A stretch of 64,000 bases of DNA from Schauerella aestuarii (GTDB lineage Bacteria; Pseudomonadota; Gammaproteobacteria; Burkholderiales; Burkholderiaceae_B). The first letter of the stretch is position 1, and every line of letters starts with the position of its first letter. The notes under the pieces are model-generated. The model saw only the letters and a list, made by a program, of their open reading frames with translations, was not told the origin of the DNA and did not search any database. The stretch is from contig NZ_SIZW01000040.1 in NCBI RefSeq assembly GCF_009866805.1, positions 682,001-746,000 on the forward strand, read 5' to 3'. Made by a program: the position numbers and the translations under genes. Below are positions 15,297-23,834 of this stretch, in pieces.

Positions 15297-18017
15297 ATGC
15301 GCCGCTCAGCCCCGCTACGCCTTGCTCTCTGCCTGTTGACCGCTGTCTGCAGCAGCGTGCCGCCGCCTGTTTTTTCGGCGCAAGTAAACGACAATCGTGT
15401 CACATTAAATTTTGTCGACACCGACATTCCGGCCGTCTTGCGTGCCTTGTCGCTGTTCACCAAAAAGAACTTCCTCGTCGATCCGCGTGTAAAAGGCACG
15501 ATGACGCTGGTGTCCGAACGCCCGGTCGATCGCGAAACCGCATTGGATATGTTGACGGGCTCGCTGCGCATGCAGGGGTTGGCCATGGTGGACGTGGGCG
15601 GCGTCACCCGTGTGGTGCCCGAAGCGGACGGCAAGCTGCAAGGCAGCCGGGTGGCAACGGGCGAGCGTGTGCGCGCCACGGTGCCCGATATCGGCGGGGG
15701 TTATCGGGTCGCTGAAGGCGCGGCGGGCCGTGCCGCTGGCGGCTCATCGAGTGCTGCGCCGCGCGCAAGCAGCAGCCGCGCCCCAATTTCGGTGGCCGAA
15801 TTCGATCGCGGCGGGCGGGGCAGCGAAATGCTCACGCGCGTGTTTCCGCTCAAGTACGAGAACGCCGCCAATCTGGTACCCGTGCTGCGCCCCATGGTGC
15901 CGCCCAACAATCCGGTCAACGCCTATCCCGGCAACAACACCATCGTCGTCACCGACTATGCCGACAACCTGGAGCGTATCGCGCAGGTGATCGCGCGCAT
16001 CGACGTGCCCACCTCGATGGACACCGATGTGGTGCCGGTGCGCAACGGCATCGCGTCGGACATCGCGATGATGGCTTCCCAACTGCTCGATGCACAAGGC
16101 GGCGACGCCACCCAACGCCTGGGAATCGTGGCCGATCCGCGCACGAATAGCGTGATCATCCGCTCGGGATCGCCCGCTCGCACGCAACTCGCGCGCGATC
16201 TGGTGCGCAAGCTCGATACGGATAACCAGCGCCCGGGCAATCTGCACGTGGTGTATCTGCGCAATGCGCAAGCCGTGCGGCTGGCAGAAGTGCTCGGCGG
16301 CTTGCTCACGGGGCAAAGCGGGCAGAGCGCGAGCGCCAGCGGCAATGGCGGATCGGGCTCGCAAGGCAGCCGCTTCGGCGGTAGTGGATCGCAAGGGGGA
16401 TCGCGATCGGGTGCGGCGTCGGGCCGCGGCAATAGTGGGGGTTTGAGCGGCATGGGCAGCTCTTCGTCTTCGTCTTCGGGCGGGGCGGGCGGCGCAAGCA
16501 CCACCAACGCCATCGACCGGGGCGACGGCAACGCCATGCAGCCGGTGTCGTTCTCGGCCGGGGGCGCCACGGTGCAAGCCGACCCCACCACCAACACCCT
16601 CATCATCTCCGCGCCCGAGCCGTTATACCGCAGCTTGCGCGAAGTGATCGACGCCCTCGACCAGCGGCGCGCGCAAGTGCTGGTGGAAAGCTTGATCGTT
16701 GAAGTGACGGACCAACAAGCAGCCGAGTTCGGCATTCAGTGGATGGGCGCGACCAACGGCCTGGGCAACAACGGCCGCTCCATCATCGGGGGCGTCAATG
16801 CCGGCGGCACGGGCCTGAACCCCAACGGCGCCACCGGCATCGACGTGCTGCCGCGCGGCTTGAACGTCGGGTTGATCAGCGGCACGATCGACATCCCGGG
16901 CGTGGGCGCGATTCTCGACCTGAACATCCTGGCGCGCGCACTCAACACCACGGGCAGTGCAAACATCCTTTCCACCCCGAATCTGCTCACGCTCGATAAC
17001 GAGGCGGCCAGCATCTTGGTCGGCAAAACGGTGCCGTTCGTCACCGGACAATACGTCACATCCGGCAGCGACAGCAGCAGCAATCCGTTTCAGACCATCG
17101 AGCGCGAAGACATCGGCTTGAAGCTCAACATTCGCCCGCAGATCTCCGAGGGCGGCGCCGTCAAACTCGATATCTACCAGGAAGTGAGCAGCATCGATCA
17201 GGCGCAATCCACGATCAGCAGCGGCCTGGTCACGAACAAGCGCGCCATCGACACCAGCGTGCTCATCGACGATGGCCAGATCATCGTGCTGGGCGGATTG
17301 CTTGAAGACTCGGTATCGAACACGCAAGACTCCGTGCCGCTGCTGGGCTCCATTCCGCTGCTGGGCGCACTGTTTCGCTACGACTCGCGTCAACGCACCA
17401 AGACCAACCTGATGGTGTTTTTGCGGCCGCATGTGTTGCGCGACGCGCAAGCCGGCGCCAGCGTCACGCTCGACCGATACGATTACATGCGCCGCGCGCA
17501 AAGCGCCGCACAGCCGGGCAAGCATTGGCTGCTGCCCGACATGCAAGCCCCCATCCTGCCGCCCGCCAATGTGCGCGCCGTGGGTCAACGCGGTGGCGCG
17601 CATGATTTGCGACCCGAAGCGGCGGCGCAAACGCTGTTGCAGCCTGCACCTGAAACCACGCAATCCTTTGCCGTGCGACAGCTGCCACAACGGCCCGATG
17701 ATTCGTATCGCGATCAAACGATTCGGGCCAACGTGCCGTTGGGTGTGAGCATTGCCACCGATCCCGCCGCCTTGTACGGCTCGCGCGACACGGCAAACAC
17801 CACCTTGCAGATCGCGGCAGTGTCGACCGAAGCGGATGCCAACGCCGTGGCGCAACGGGTGCGCATGAGCGGCCTCACACCATCGGTGCAACCGGGACCG
17901 GGCAATCAGGGCTATGTGGTGCGCACGTATGTGTCGCGCGATTCGACCACGGTGGACACCACATTGAACGTGCTTCGGCAATTGGGGTATCGGCCCGAGC
18001 TCGTGACGCACATGTGA
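15297..18017 (+). CDS. gspD: Type II secretion outer-membrane secretin GspD with C-terminal SPOR-like extension
   Basis: A 906-residue secretin with a signal peptide (residues 1-27). The N0 domain begins 'VTLNFVDTDIPAVLRALSLF', and N1-N3 repeats follow. A Gly/Ser-rich low-complexity insert (about residues 338-403) sits in the N3 loop. The beta-barrel secretin core (about 557-710) includes 'ILSTPNLLTLDNEAASILVG' and ends 'LMVFLRPHVL'. After a variable linker, residues about 834-905 look like a SPOR domain: 'LQIAAVSTEADANAVAQRV', a central 'GYVVRTYVSR' strand and a last helix 'TTLNVLRQLGY'. SPOR domains bind peptide-stripped peptidoglycan, and secretins do not usually carry one. ATG 15297 lacks a clear SD but starts a good signal sequence. 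Confidence 0.92.
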   Translation: MRRSAPLRLALCLLTAVCSSVPPPVFSAQVNDNRVTLNFVDTDIPAVLRALSLFTKKNFLVDPRVKGTMTLVSERPVDRETALDMLTGSLRMQGLAMVDVGGVTRVVPEADGKLQGSRVATGERVRATVPDIGGGYRVAEGAAGRAAGGSSSAAPRASSSRAPISVAEFDRGGRGSEMLTRVFPLKYENAANLVPVLRPMVPPNNPVNAYPGNNTIVVTDYADNLERIAQVIARIDVPTSMDTDVVPVRNGIASDIAMMASQLLDAQGGDATQRLGIVADPRTNSVIIRSGSPARTQLARDLVRKLDTDNQRPGNLHVVYLRNAQAVRLAEVLGGLLTGQSGQSASASGNGGSGSQGSRFGGSGSQGGSRSGAASGRGNSGGLSGMGSSSSSSSGGAGGASTTNAIDRGDGNAMQPVSFSAGGATVQADPTTNTLIISAPEPLYRSLREVIDALDQRRAQVLVESLIVEVTDQQAAEFGIQWMGATNGLGNNGRSIIGGVNAGGTGLNPNGATGIDVLPRGLNVGLISGTIDIPGVGAILDLNILARALNTTGSANILSTPNLLTLDNEAASILVGKTVPFVTGQYVTSGSDSSSNPFQTIEREDIGLKLNIRPQISEGGAVKLDIYQEVSSIDQAQSTISSGLVTNKRAIDTSVLIDDGQIIVLGGLLEDSVSNTQDSVPLLGSIPLLGALFRYDSRQRTKTNLMVFLRPHVLRDAQAGASVTLDRYDYMRRAQSAAQPGKHWLLPDMQAPILPPANVRAVGQRGGAHDLRPEAAAQTLLQPAPETTQSFAVRQLPQRPDDSYRDQTIRANVPLGVSIATDPAALYGSRDTANTTLQIAAVSTEADANAVAQRVRMSGLTPSVQPGPGNQGYVVRTYVSRDSTTVDTTLNVLRQLGYRPELVTHM

Positions 18018-18123
18018 TGGCAACCGTCGACTTCAGCGCGCGCATCGCTGCCCATGCGAGCGCTTTCCATGCTGCCTTTTGGTTGGCAGCCGATGTAAAA
18101 CCTCACTTGGCGGAGAAGATCCG

Positions 18124-19548
18124 ATGAGCATGCATCCCTTGCCCTATATGTGGGCACGTGCGCATCGCGCGGTACTGTCGCTGCGCCCGGGTGCCGAGCG
18201 CCTGCTTGTCAGCACGCGTACCCCCGCATGGGCCATCGACGAAGTGCGCCGCTGCCATGGCGAATGGCCGCAGGTGGAAGTGGACGATGCCGAGCTCGAA
18301 ACCTTGCTCACCACGGCATACAGCGATACGGGGGATGCCGCCTCGGTGGTGGGCGCCGCCGAAACGGAAATCGACCTCGATCGCTTGCTGCAGGACATGC
18401 CCGAGATCGCCGATCTGCTCGACGTGCAGGACGACGCGCCCGTGATTCGCATGATCAATGCACTCTTCACCCAGGCCGCGCGCGACAACGCCAGCGATAT
18501 CCATATCGAACCCTTCGAAACGCACTCGGTGGTGCGCTATCGCGTGGACGGCACGCTGCGCGACGTGGTCAGCCCGCGCAAAGCCCTGCATGCCGCGCTC
18601 ATCTCGCGCATCAAGATCATGGCGCAGATGGACATCGCCGAGAAAAGATTGCCGCAGGATGGCCGTATTGCCCTGCGCGTGGGGGGCAGGGCGATTGACG
18701 TGCGCGTATCAACCTTGCCGACCGGGCACGGTGAGCGCGCCGTGTTGCGCTTGCTCGACAAGGAAGCAGGGCGCCTGCAGCTTGAGAAACTTGGACTCGC
18801 GGGCCCATTGCTCAAGGACTTCGATCGATTGATCCGACAGCCGCACGGCATCGTGCTGGTCACCGGGCCTACCGGCAGCGGCAAGACCACGACACTCTAC
18901 GCCGCGCTCTCGCGCCTGGATGCCGCCACGAGCAACATCCTCACCGTTGAAGACCCGATCGAATACGACCTGCCCGGCATCGGGCAGACGCAAGTCAACG
19001 CCAAGATCGACATGAGCTTCGCCCTGGCACTGCGCGCCATGCTGCGCCAGGACCCCGATGTGATCATGATCGGCGAAATCCGCGATCTCGAAACCGCGCA
19101 GATTGCCGTGCAGGCTTCGCTGACGGGCCACCTGGTACTGGCCACGCTGCACACCAACGATGCCGTATCGGCCGTCACGCGCCTCACCGACATGGGCGTG
19201 GAACCATTCCTGCTGTCGTCATCGCTATTGGGCGTATTGGCTCAGCGGCTGGTGCGCCGCCTGTGTGTGCATTGCCGCGAGCCGGCGCCCGATCGTCCCG
19301 GCACCTATCGTGCCGTGGGATGCAGCCAATGCAACCACACCGGCTATAGCGGCCGCACCGGGATTCACGAACTCTTCGTGGTGGACGACAGCTTGCGCAA
19401 GCTCATTCACGAAGAAGACGGCGAACAGGATCTGCGCATCGCCGCCAGAAAGGCCGGGATGCAAACGATGCGCGAAGATGGGGAACGCTGGATATCGACA
19501 GGCGTGACGTCGCCCGAGGAGATCGTGCGGGTGACACGAGACGGCTAA
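18124..19548 (+). CDS. gspE: Type II secretion ATPase GspE
   Basis: A 474-residue secretion ATPase. The Walker A motif is GPTGSGKTT (residues 248-256), the Asp box 'VEDPIEY' follows, Walker B is 'DVIMIGEIRDLETA', and the His box is 'LVLATLHTND'. The GspE zinc module is present as C381-x2-C384 and C400-x2-C403. It powers pseudopilus assembly through the GspL/GspF platform. The start ATG 18124 has GGAG about 9 bases upstream; an earlier in-frame start at 18079 lacks this. It follows gspD by 106 bases on the same strand. No gspC or gspG-N genes are in the window. Confidence 0.93.
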   Translation: MSMHPLPYMWARAHRAVLSLRPGAERLLVSTRTPAWAIDEVRRCHGEWPQVEVDDAELETLLTTAYSDTGDAASVVGAAETEIDLDRLLQDMPEIADLLDVQDDAPVIRMINALFTQAARDNASDIHIEPFETHSVVRYRVDGTLRDVVSPRKALHAALISRIKIMAQMDIAEKRLPQDGRIALRVGGRAIDVRVSTLPTGHGERAVLRLLDKEAGRLQLEKLGLAGPLLKDFDRLIRQPHGIVLVTGPTGSGKTTTLYAALSRLDAATSNILTVEDPIEYDLPGIGQTQVNAKIDMSFALALRAMLRQDPDVIMIGEIRDLETAQIAVQASLTGHLVLATLHTNDAVSAVTRLTDMGVEPFLLSSSLLGVLAQRLVRRLCVHCREPAPDRPGTYRAVGCSQCNHTGYSGRTGIHELFVVDDSLRKLIHEEDGEQDLRIAARKAGMQTMREDGERWISTGVTSPEEIVRVTRDG

Positions 19549-19577
19549 GCAACCCGTCTAAGAGAAAGCGCGAAGGT

Positions 19578-19648
19578 TTAGCGCAACAACTTAGCGCAAC
19601 GACTTAGCGCAACGACTGAGCGCAACGACTGAGCGCAACGACTGAGCG
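19578..19648. repeat. 13-bp tandem repeat array, five copies plus a partial
   Basis: The unit TTAGCGCAACGAC (varying to TGAGCGCAACGAC) repeats five times from 19578 to 19642, with a sixth copy broken after six bases. The first unit differs by one base (AACAAC). It lies just after gspE and upstream of the 3' end of the opposite small gene. The length suggests slippage-prone DNA, and no hairpin or coding use is seen. Confidence 0.9.
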
Positions 19649-19713
19649 ATCAGGCTTGGCGAGACATGCGGTGCGCGACGATCCACGCACCGCCTGCTCT
19701 TGGCTAATCTCAC

Positions 19714-20133
19714 TTACTTCGTTCGTGGCGTATTCAGCATTTCGTTGAGCTTGTCGCGGCCGAAGGCGCGGCTGGCCTGCGGTACGAACTCGCTCATCAT
19801 CGGCGAGCCCTTGCCGAAGGCGTAGTAGCGCACGTTCGTCAGGCCAACCGAGCCGATCAGGCCGACCACATTGTTGACGTCATCGAGCTTCAACTGCGAA
19901 TCCGCCAGCACAGCCACGGGCGTCTCGCGTCCTCGGGCCGGATCGCCGGCCACCGCACCCAACGTTCGACCGAGCTCGTCGAACGTAAGGCGCTTCTTGG
20001 CGTTGTCCACCGTGTAGGTCGGATACTTGGCGCCCTTGGCTGTAGGGTAGGCCTGCACCACGACGGGCTCGGCAGCGATCGCCGCCACGCTCAAGGTAAG
20101 GCCGGCCAGCGCACTGATAAGGTGTTTGATCAT
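19714..20133 (-). CDS. Small exported protein, candidate immunity protein of the upstream hydrolase
   Basis: A 139-residue protein with a clear Sec signal peptide (MIKHLISALAGLTLSVAAIA, cleaved near AA-EP), so it should be periplasmic. The body has no certain family match. The segment 'AVLADSQLKLDDVNNVVGLIGSVGLTNVRYYAF' faintly resembles the periplasmic domain of ExbD/TolR, which is a weak impression only. Start ATG 20133 has GGAG 10 bases upstream inside the end of the previous gene; GTG 20142 is too close to that SD. It begins 5 bases after the stop of the leaderless cell-wall hydrolase. This arrangement is typical of antibacterial effector-immunity pairs. Confidence 0.75.
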   Translation of the reverse strand: MIKHLISALAGLTLSVAAIAAEPVVVQAYPTAKGAKYPTYTVDNAKKRLTFDELGRTLGAVAGDPARGRETPVAVLADSQLKLDDVNNVVGLIGSVGLTNVRYYAFGKGSPMMSEFVPQASRAFGRDKLNEMLNTPRTK

Positions 20134-20138
20134 AGGTT

Positions 20139-20912
20139 TCACTCTCCTGTGTAGCGACGATAACGCGTAGCAGGATTATTCTCGAATTGCCCGGCGATGG
20201 GGTAGACGCTGTCTTCATGCGCGCTCATGTTCGTGAGCTGTCCGCTACCCAGATCCACAATCAAGCCCGTGTGCCCGGAGTACCGTGCACCACCGCCGCT
20301 CAATGCATAGGCGGCCACATCGCCCGCTTGAGGCGCTTCGCCCTGATCGATCAATCGCCAGCCGGGGATGCGCGTACCGGGGTGGGCCCATTCGGCAGCC
20401 AGCGGTTGACGTCCCATCACGACCGCAGCAGCGCCCGCTTCGCGGATCACATCGATCACGAATTTATTGCACTTGTTGGTATTGGCCGCGAAGTCGCCTT
20501 TCGCAACCGCGAATGCCCACGCCTTGCTGTTGTTATGCATGACGGCCACACGATTGATGCGCGTGCGGCGATCGAGGTTGGCAGCCGATCCTTCGCTATT
20601 GCCAGCCGACGTGCCCGACTGCGACAACGCGCTGCGATTGGTGCGGGTTTCCATACGAAACACTTCCGGGCGCTGCTGCAACGTCTGCAGCGTACGGCCG
20701 CCCACGTCCACCACGCCATCAGGTGCACCCATACCCATGGCCTTCTGGAAGCCCTTGATGGCGCTGGCGGTTTGCCCGCCAAACAGGCGGTCTTCTTTCA
20801 GAGGGGTAGCACCCGGCACCCGACGAATATGGCCATTGAGCAGCTTTTGAATCGCGCCCACGTCTTGCGGCTTATTGGCCCGGCCCATGCCTACGGCTGA
20901 AGTAATCGACAC
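20139..20912 (-). CDS. Peptidoglycan-binding NlpC/CHAP-like hydrolase, candidate antibacterial (T6SS-type) effector
   Basis: A 257-residue protein with no signal peptide. The N-terminus 'VGMGRANKPQDVGAIQKLL' through about residue 85 is a PG_binding_1 domain. The C-terminal half carries a cysteine-protease-like pair: Cys in 'NTNKCNKFVIDVIREAG' and His in 'YSGHTGLIVDLG', with 'PQAGDVAAYA' in between and a final 'RYRRY'. This pattern is seen in NlpC/P60-CHAP amidases delivered by type VI secretion. The start GTG 20912 has AGGAG 8 bases upstream; ATG 20945 lacks an SD. No T6SS gene is in the window. A domestic cell-wall enzyme is the alternative. Confidence 0.8.
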   Translation of the reverse strand: MSITSAVGMGRANKPQDVGAIQKLLNGHIRRVPGATPLKEDRLFGGQTASAIKGFQKAMGMGAPDGVVDVGGRTLQTLQQRPEVFRMETRTNRSALSQSGTSAGNSEGSAANLDRRTRINRVAVMHNNSKAWAFAVAKGDFAANTNKCNKFVIDVIREAGAAAVVMGRQPLAAEWAHPGTRIPGWRLIDQGEAPQAGDVAAYALSGGGARYSGHTGLIVDLGSGQLTNMSAHEDSVYPIAGQFENNPATRYRRYTGE

Positions 20913-21330
20913 GCCCGCATCTCCTATTGGTAATGAAGGCCGCATTACATCGGGTCGGGAGGATTAGAGCTGTGACATACGGATTTGGTGGCGGTTTTTA
21001 CGGGTTTGAAACATGTTGGAGCAGGTGACGTATACAACCCGAAATTTAATTCGTCGGCTTAGCAGCCGATGGGGGTACGGCTGCGCATCAATGTGGCGGG
21101 TGTCGGTTTTTGAAGCCAATCAGCGTACGCCTTACGCGAGGCTTTGGCGATCCGGGATAGCGATTGCTGGCGCATTTGCGGATGTGGCCCAAAATGGTGC
21201 GGCAGCATGCCCCACGATATACCGCAGTTCGCCTCAAGCCTGCATTCGCCAGGTGACCTCCAGTTCGATCGACACCGGCGCTCCACATAGGCTGCCGGTC
21301 ATCGCACGCCGGCATTTCAAGGAGTCAGTC
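20913..21330. other. 418-base gene-free intergenic region
   Basis: No convincing gene. It should hold the divergent promoters of the hydrolase pair (-) and the barrel gene (+). A small hairpin, TCGGCT-TAGC-AGCCGA, is at 21054-21069. The in-frame extension of the barrel gene upstream of 21331 has no signal peptide and is not translated, judging by the SD at 21331. Confidence 0.5.
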
Positions 21331-22122
21331 ATGAGGATCAAACAGGGTTGTGTTGTCTTGCTAGGTTGCACGCTAGGCGCGGCGGCTTTCGCTCAAGAAG
21401 CCGTCGCACCTGTCGTCGCACCTTCCACCTCGCCTGATTTCCGCCGCATTACGCCGGAATGGTCGGGGTCGGTCACTGTGTATGGTTGGTTTGCAGGCGT
21501 TCGTGGCGATACGCGGCTTGGGCGCCTGCCCACTGCTTCTGTCAATACGAGTTTCAGCGATATAGCGCGGGTGCTTGATTTCGGCGCCATGGGCATTGTC
21601 GAAGCGCGACGCGGCCGGTTTGGTTTCGTGGGAGAGACGATCTATGTGAAGGTGTCCGATCGTGCGACTGGCCGATTCGGTGAGGTGACGGCTAAAGTGC
21701 GCCTCGAGGACTTCGTGGGCCTGGCTGCGGGCAGCTATCGCGCGATGGAGGGTGACTGGGGCACTCTCGATCTGCTGGCCGGCGCGCGTGTATTCTCGCT
21801 CAAAAGCACCGTCAGTTTTTCCACGCCTGCTGCGTTTCCCAATTACAGCAACTCGCGCACAAAAACGTGGGTCGACGCCACTGTGGGGGCGAAAACGCGT
21901 TTGGATCTGAATGAAAAGTGGTTTGTCACGATGTGGGGGCTGGTGGGTGCGGGCGGCTCCAAGTACGACTGGGATGTTCTGACTGCAGTCGGGTATCAAT
22001 TCGACAAGCGGTGGTCGGTGTCGGCCGGGTATCGCGCCATCGGCGTCGACTATCAAAGCAGCGACTTCGGCTACCGCATGATTCAGCACGGGCCGATGCT
22101 CGGCTTGACCGCGCGGTTCTGA
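21331..22122 (+). CDS. Outer-membrane beta-barrel protein, function unknown
   Basis: A 263-residue protein with a Sec signal peptide (residues 1-22, ending AAAFA-QE). The rest alternates polar and aromatic/hydrophobic residues and ends with Phe ('LGLTARF'), the classic C-terminal signal for BAM-mediated barrel insertion. Segments such as 'WSGSVTVYGWFAGVRGDT' and 'WSVSAGYRAIGVDYQ' look like transmembrane beta strands of an 8-10-stranded barrel of the OmpA/OmpW-like type. No specific family is recognised. The start has AAGGAG 8 bases upstream. It is monocistronic, with a 17-bp inverted repeat just downstream. Confidence 0.8.
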   Translation: MRIKQGCVVLLGCTLGAAAFAQEAVAPVVAPSTSPDFRRITPEWSGSVTVYGWFAGVRGDTRLGRLPTASVNTSFSDIARVLDFGAMGIVEARRGRFGFVGETIYVKVSDRATGRFGEVTAKVRLEDFVGLAAGSYRAMEGDWGTLDLLAGARVFSLKSTVSFSTPAAFPNYSNSRTKTWVDATVGAKTRLDLNEKWFVTMWGLVGAGGSKYDWDVLTAVGYQFDKRWSVSAGYRAIGVDYQSSDFGYRMIQHGPMLGLTARF

Positions 22123-22133
22123 AACGGTCGGAA

Positions 22134-22178
22134 CGATCATTGCGCGTTGCTTGAGCTTGGGGCAACGCGCAATGATCG
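22134..22178. terminator. Long inverted repeat between convergent genes, possible terminator
   Basis: A 17-bp perfect stem, CGATCATTGCGCGTTGC / GCAACGCGCAATGATCG (22134-22150 and 22162-22178), with an 11-base loop. It lies between two converging genes. There is no T-run, so intrinsic termination is uncertain. A short 10-bp direct repeat (TCATTTCACG) follows at about 22187-22220. Confidence 0.5.
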
Positions 22179-22215
22179 GAACACCTCATTTCACATCACG
22201 TCATTTCACGTCATT

Positions 22216-22899
22216 TCACTTTGGCCGAATGTACTTGCTTAGTTGATTGGCTGCGCCCTCGGTCCATTTGTCGATAAGCGGCTTAAGATCGTTGGGTTGA
22301 ACAGCCTTCGCGCCTTGATCCACCGACTTGATGCGCGTGCCGTCGCCCGACCGAACGGAGGCAAAAAGCAGTTGCTGGGTGCGGCTGTCGGTGACCTTCG
22401 ACTCGATCGACACCGACGCCGCTTCTGGACGTCCCCCCTCGACCAGCGCAACCGCACCGGTGATTGCCAGACCGATCGGGATGTACTGATAGGCTTTAAG
22501 CGCTTCGGTTTGCGCGCCTACGGCTGTGATGGCAATGCGCACGTGCGCGACACCGGGCCCCGGGCCATCTGCCAACCGCATGCGCTGGCCGATCTTCTGG
22601 CGCAGACTGCTATCGGCATAGGCACCAATCTCATTGAGCGTCTGCATCGAGACTTTGTCGGTGGGTTCGGGAGCGGGGTAGAACTCGACTTTCTCCAGCC
22701 ACACGGCATCGTAAGTGGTGGGCGTGAAGGCGGGGTTTTCGTACACCAGCCGGCTACCCCCGCCCGGCGCATCTTCTTTGTGCAACATCGAATAGTTCGA
22801 CAGGTAACCCGATTCCTTTGGCGGATCGGATGCGCAGCCTGCCAGGATCAGCGCTGCAGCGCTGCCCAAACATAATTTGCGAAAGGTGGTCGCATTCAT
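22216..22899 (-). CDS. DUF3313-family lipoprotein
   Basis: A 227-residue protein with a lipoprotein signal (MNATTFRKLCLGSAAALILAG, lipidation at Cys22 in 'LAGCAS'). The body resembles DUF3313 proteins: 'SGYLSNYSMLH', 'TYDAVWLEKVEFYPAP' and the ending 'WTEGAANQLSKYI'. The family role is unknown; members are periplasmic or outer-membrane lipoproteins. Start ATG 22899 has GAGG about 5 bases upstream. Nothing nearby is clearly co-transcribed. Confidence 0.85.
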   Translation of the reverse strand: MNATTFRKLCLGSAAALILAGCASDPPKESGYLSNYSMLHKEDAPGGGSRLVYENPAFTPTTYDAVWLEKVEFYPAPEPTDKVSMQTLNEIGAYADSSLRQKIGQRMRLADGPGPGVAHVRIAITAVGAQTEALKAYQYIPIGLAITGAVALVEGGRPEAASVSIESKVTDSRTQQLLFASVRSGDGTRIKSVDQGAKAVQPNDLKPLIDKWTEGAANQLSKYIRPK

Positions 22900-23834
22900 G
22901 TCTACCTCACTGGTGTGTTGGGCCGTCGCGGGGTGCGTTGGCCGGATATCGACGTGCACCGATAAGCCCGCGGGGGGCGCAACGTTGCGGCCGCACAAGC
23001 GTCTCTCGGCGGTAAGGGTGGGTCAGGCTGCGGCGGTCGTGTGTCGTCGTGCGGCGGCAACCACGCTCAGGGAGTGTGGCCCCTGGGAGGACGCGATCAG
23101 TTGGCCGAGTACGGCAGGCGTATTGGCACGAGAAAAGCGGGATGCGAGCGTTGGGCTGCGCATGACAGCATATGAACTGGACCACGACATATTTGCATCT
23201 CCCCGTGCGCTTGGCACCGATGCAACTGCGTTGGACGATCAGTAGTCAAGTCGTACGAGCAGCTCGAAGATTGCGTGCTTGGCCGCGCTCACGGTCGGTG
23301 GTGTGAGCCGACCGACCGCTTGATAGTGACATGACGGCATGAATTCCGGAAGCACTAAATTTGACGTCGCATAGCTGCGCTCCGCCACGCCTCGGCTGCG
23401 TATTTCGAACCCTCGCAAGAGGTGATCGCAATAGACCATTCGGAGGAGAAAAAGGCACTTGTATATCAAGTTATTGCGACTATCCTTGTTTGGACAATTC
23501 GTGACGGCGGTGGCAAATACGCTTCGAGGACATCACATGGATTTGTTGTCGGCATTACGGCGATTACATCGGCTTGAGAGACGGCTGATTCGCCTTAGCA
23601 GCAACCAGAGACTTTCCATCACATCGCGTGGCTATGCGGAGTATGCGCAGGCGGCATTCGAGGTTCGACATGCGGAGATGTGCGTGATGACGCTGCGAAT
23701 AAAATCAGCAGAACTTGGCACAACGACGTTGCGCGCCTGAATCTCCGTTGGTCGACGACTCGCAACCGTCGGGGATTTGCGTGCCCATTCGGCTACGCAA
23801 ATTGCTCCCCATACGGATCACTACATCACTTGCC
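22900..23834. other. 935-base region with no confident gene
   Basis: Short open frames exist on both strands, but none has a convincing family match, and base composition becomes more AT-rich towards 23400. The best small candidate is listed separately at 23537-23740. The region separates the DUF3313 lipoprotein from the sulfatase 3' end and may be decayed DNA. Confidence 0.5.
23537..23740 (+). CDS. Possible small protein, unrecognised
   Basis: Up to 67 codons, starting MDLLSALRRLHRLERRLIRL, with a GAGGA about 8 bases upstream of ATG 23537. The predicted peptide is basic and helical with many Arg/Leu. It resembles no family I know. It sits in a gene-poor, AT-richer stretch and could be chance. 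Translation evidence would be needed. Confidence 0.25.
   Translation: MDLLSALRRLHRLERRLIRLSSNQRLSITSRGYAEYAQAAFEVRHAEMCVMTLRIKSAELGTTTLRA

Noticed and set aside
16623..18023. 466-codon minus-strand frame opposite the secretin
   Set aside because: Antisense to gspD, His/Arg-rich, and without any family pattern.
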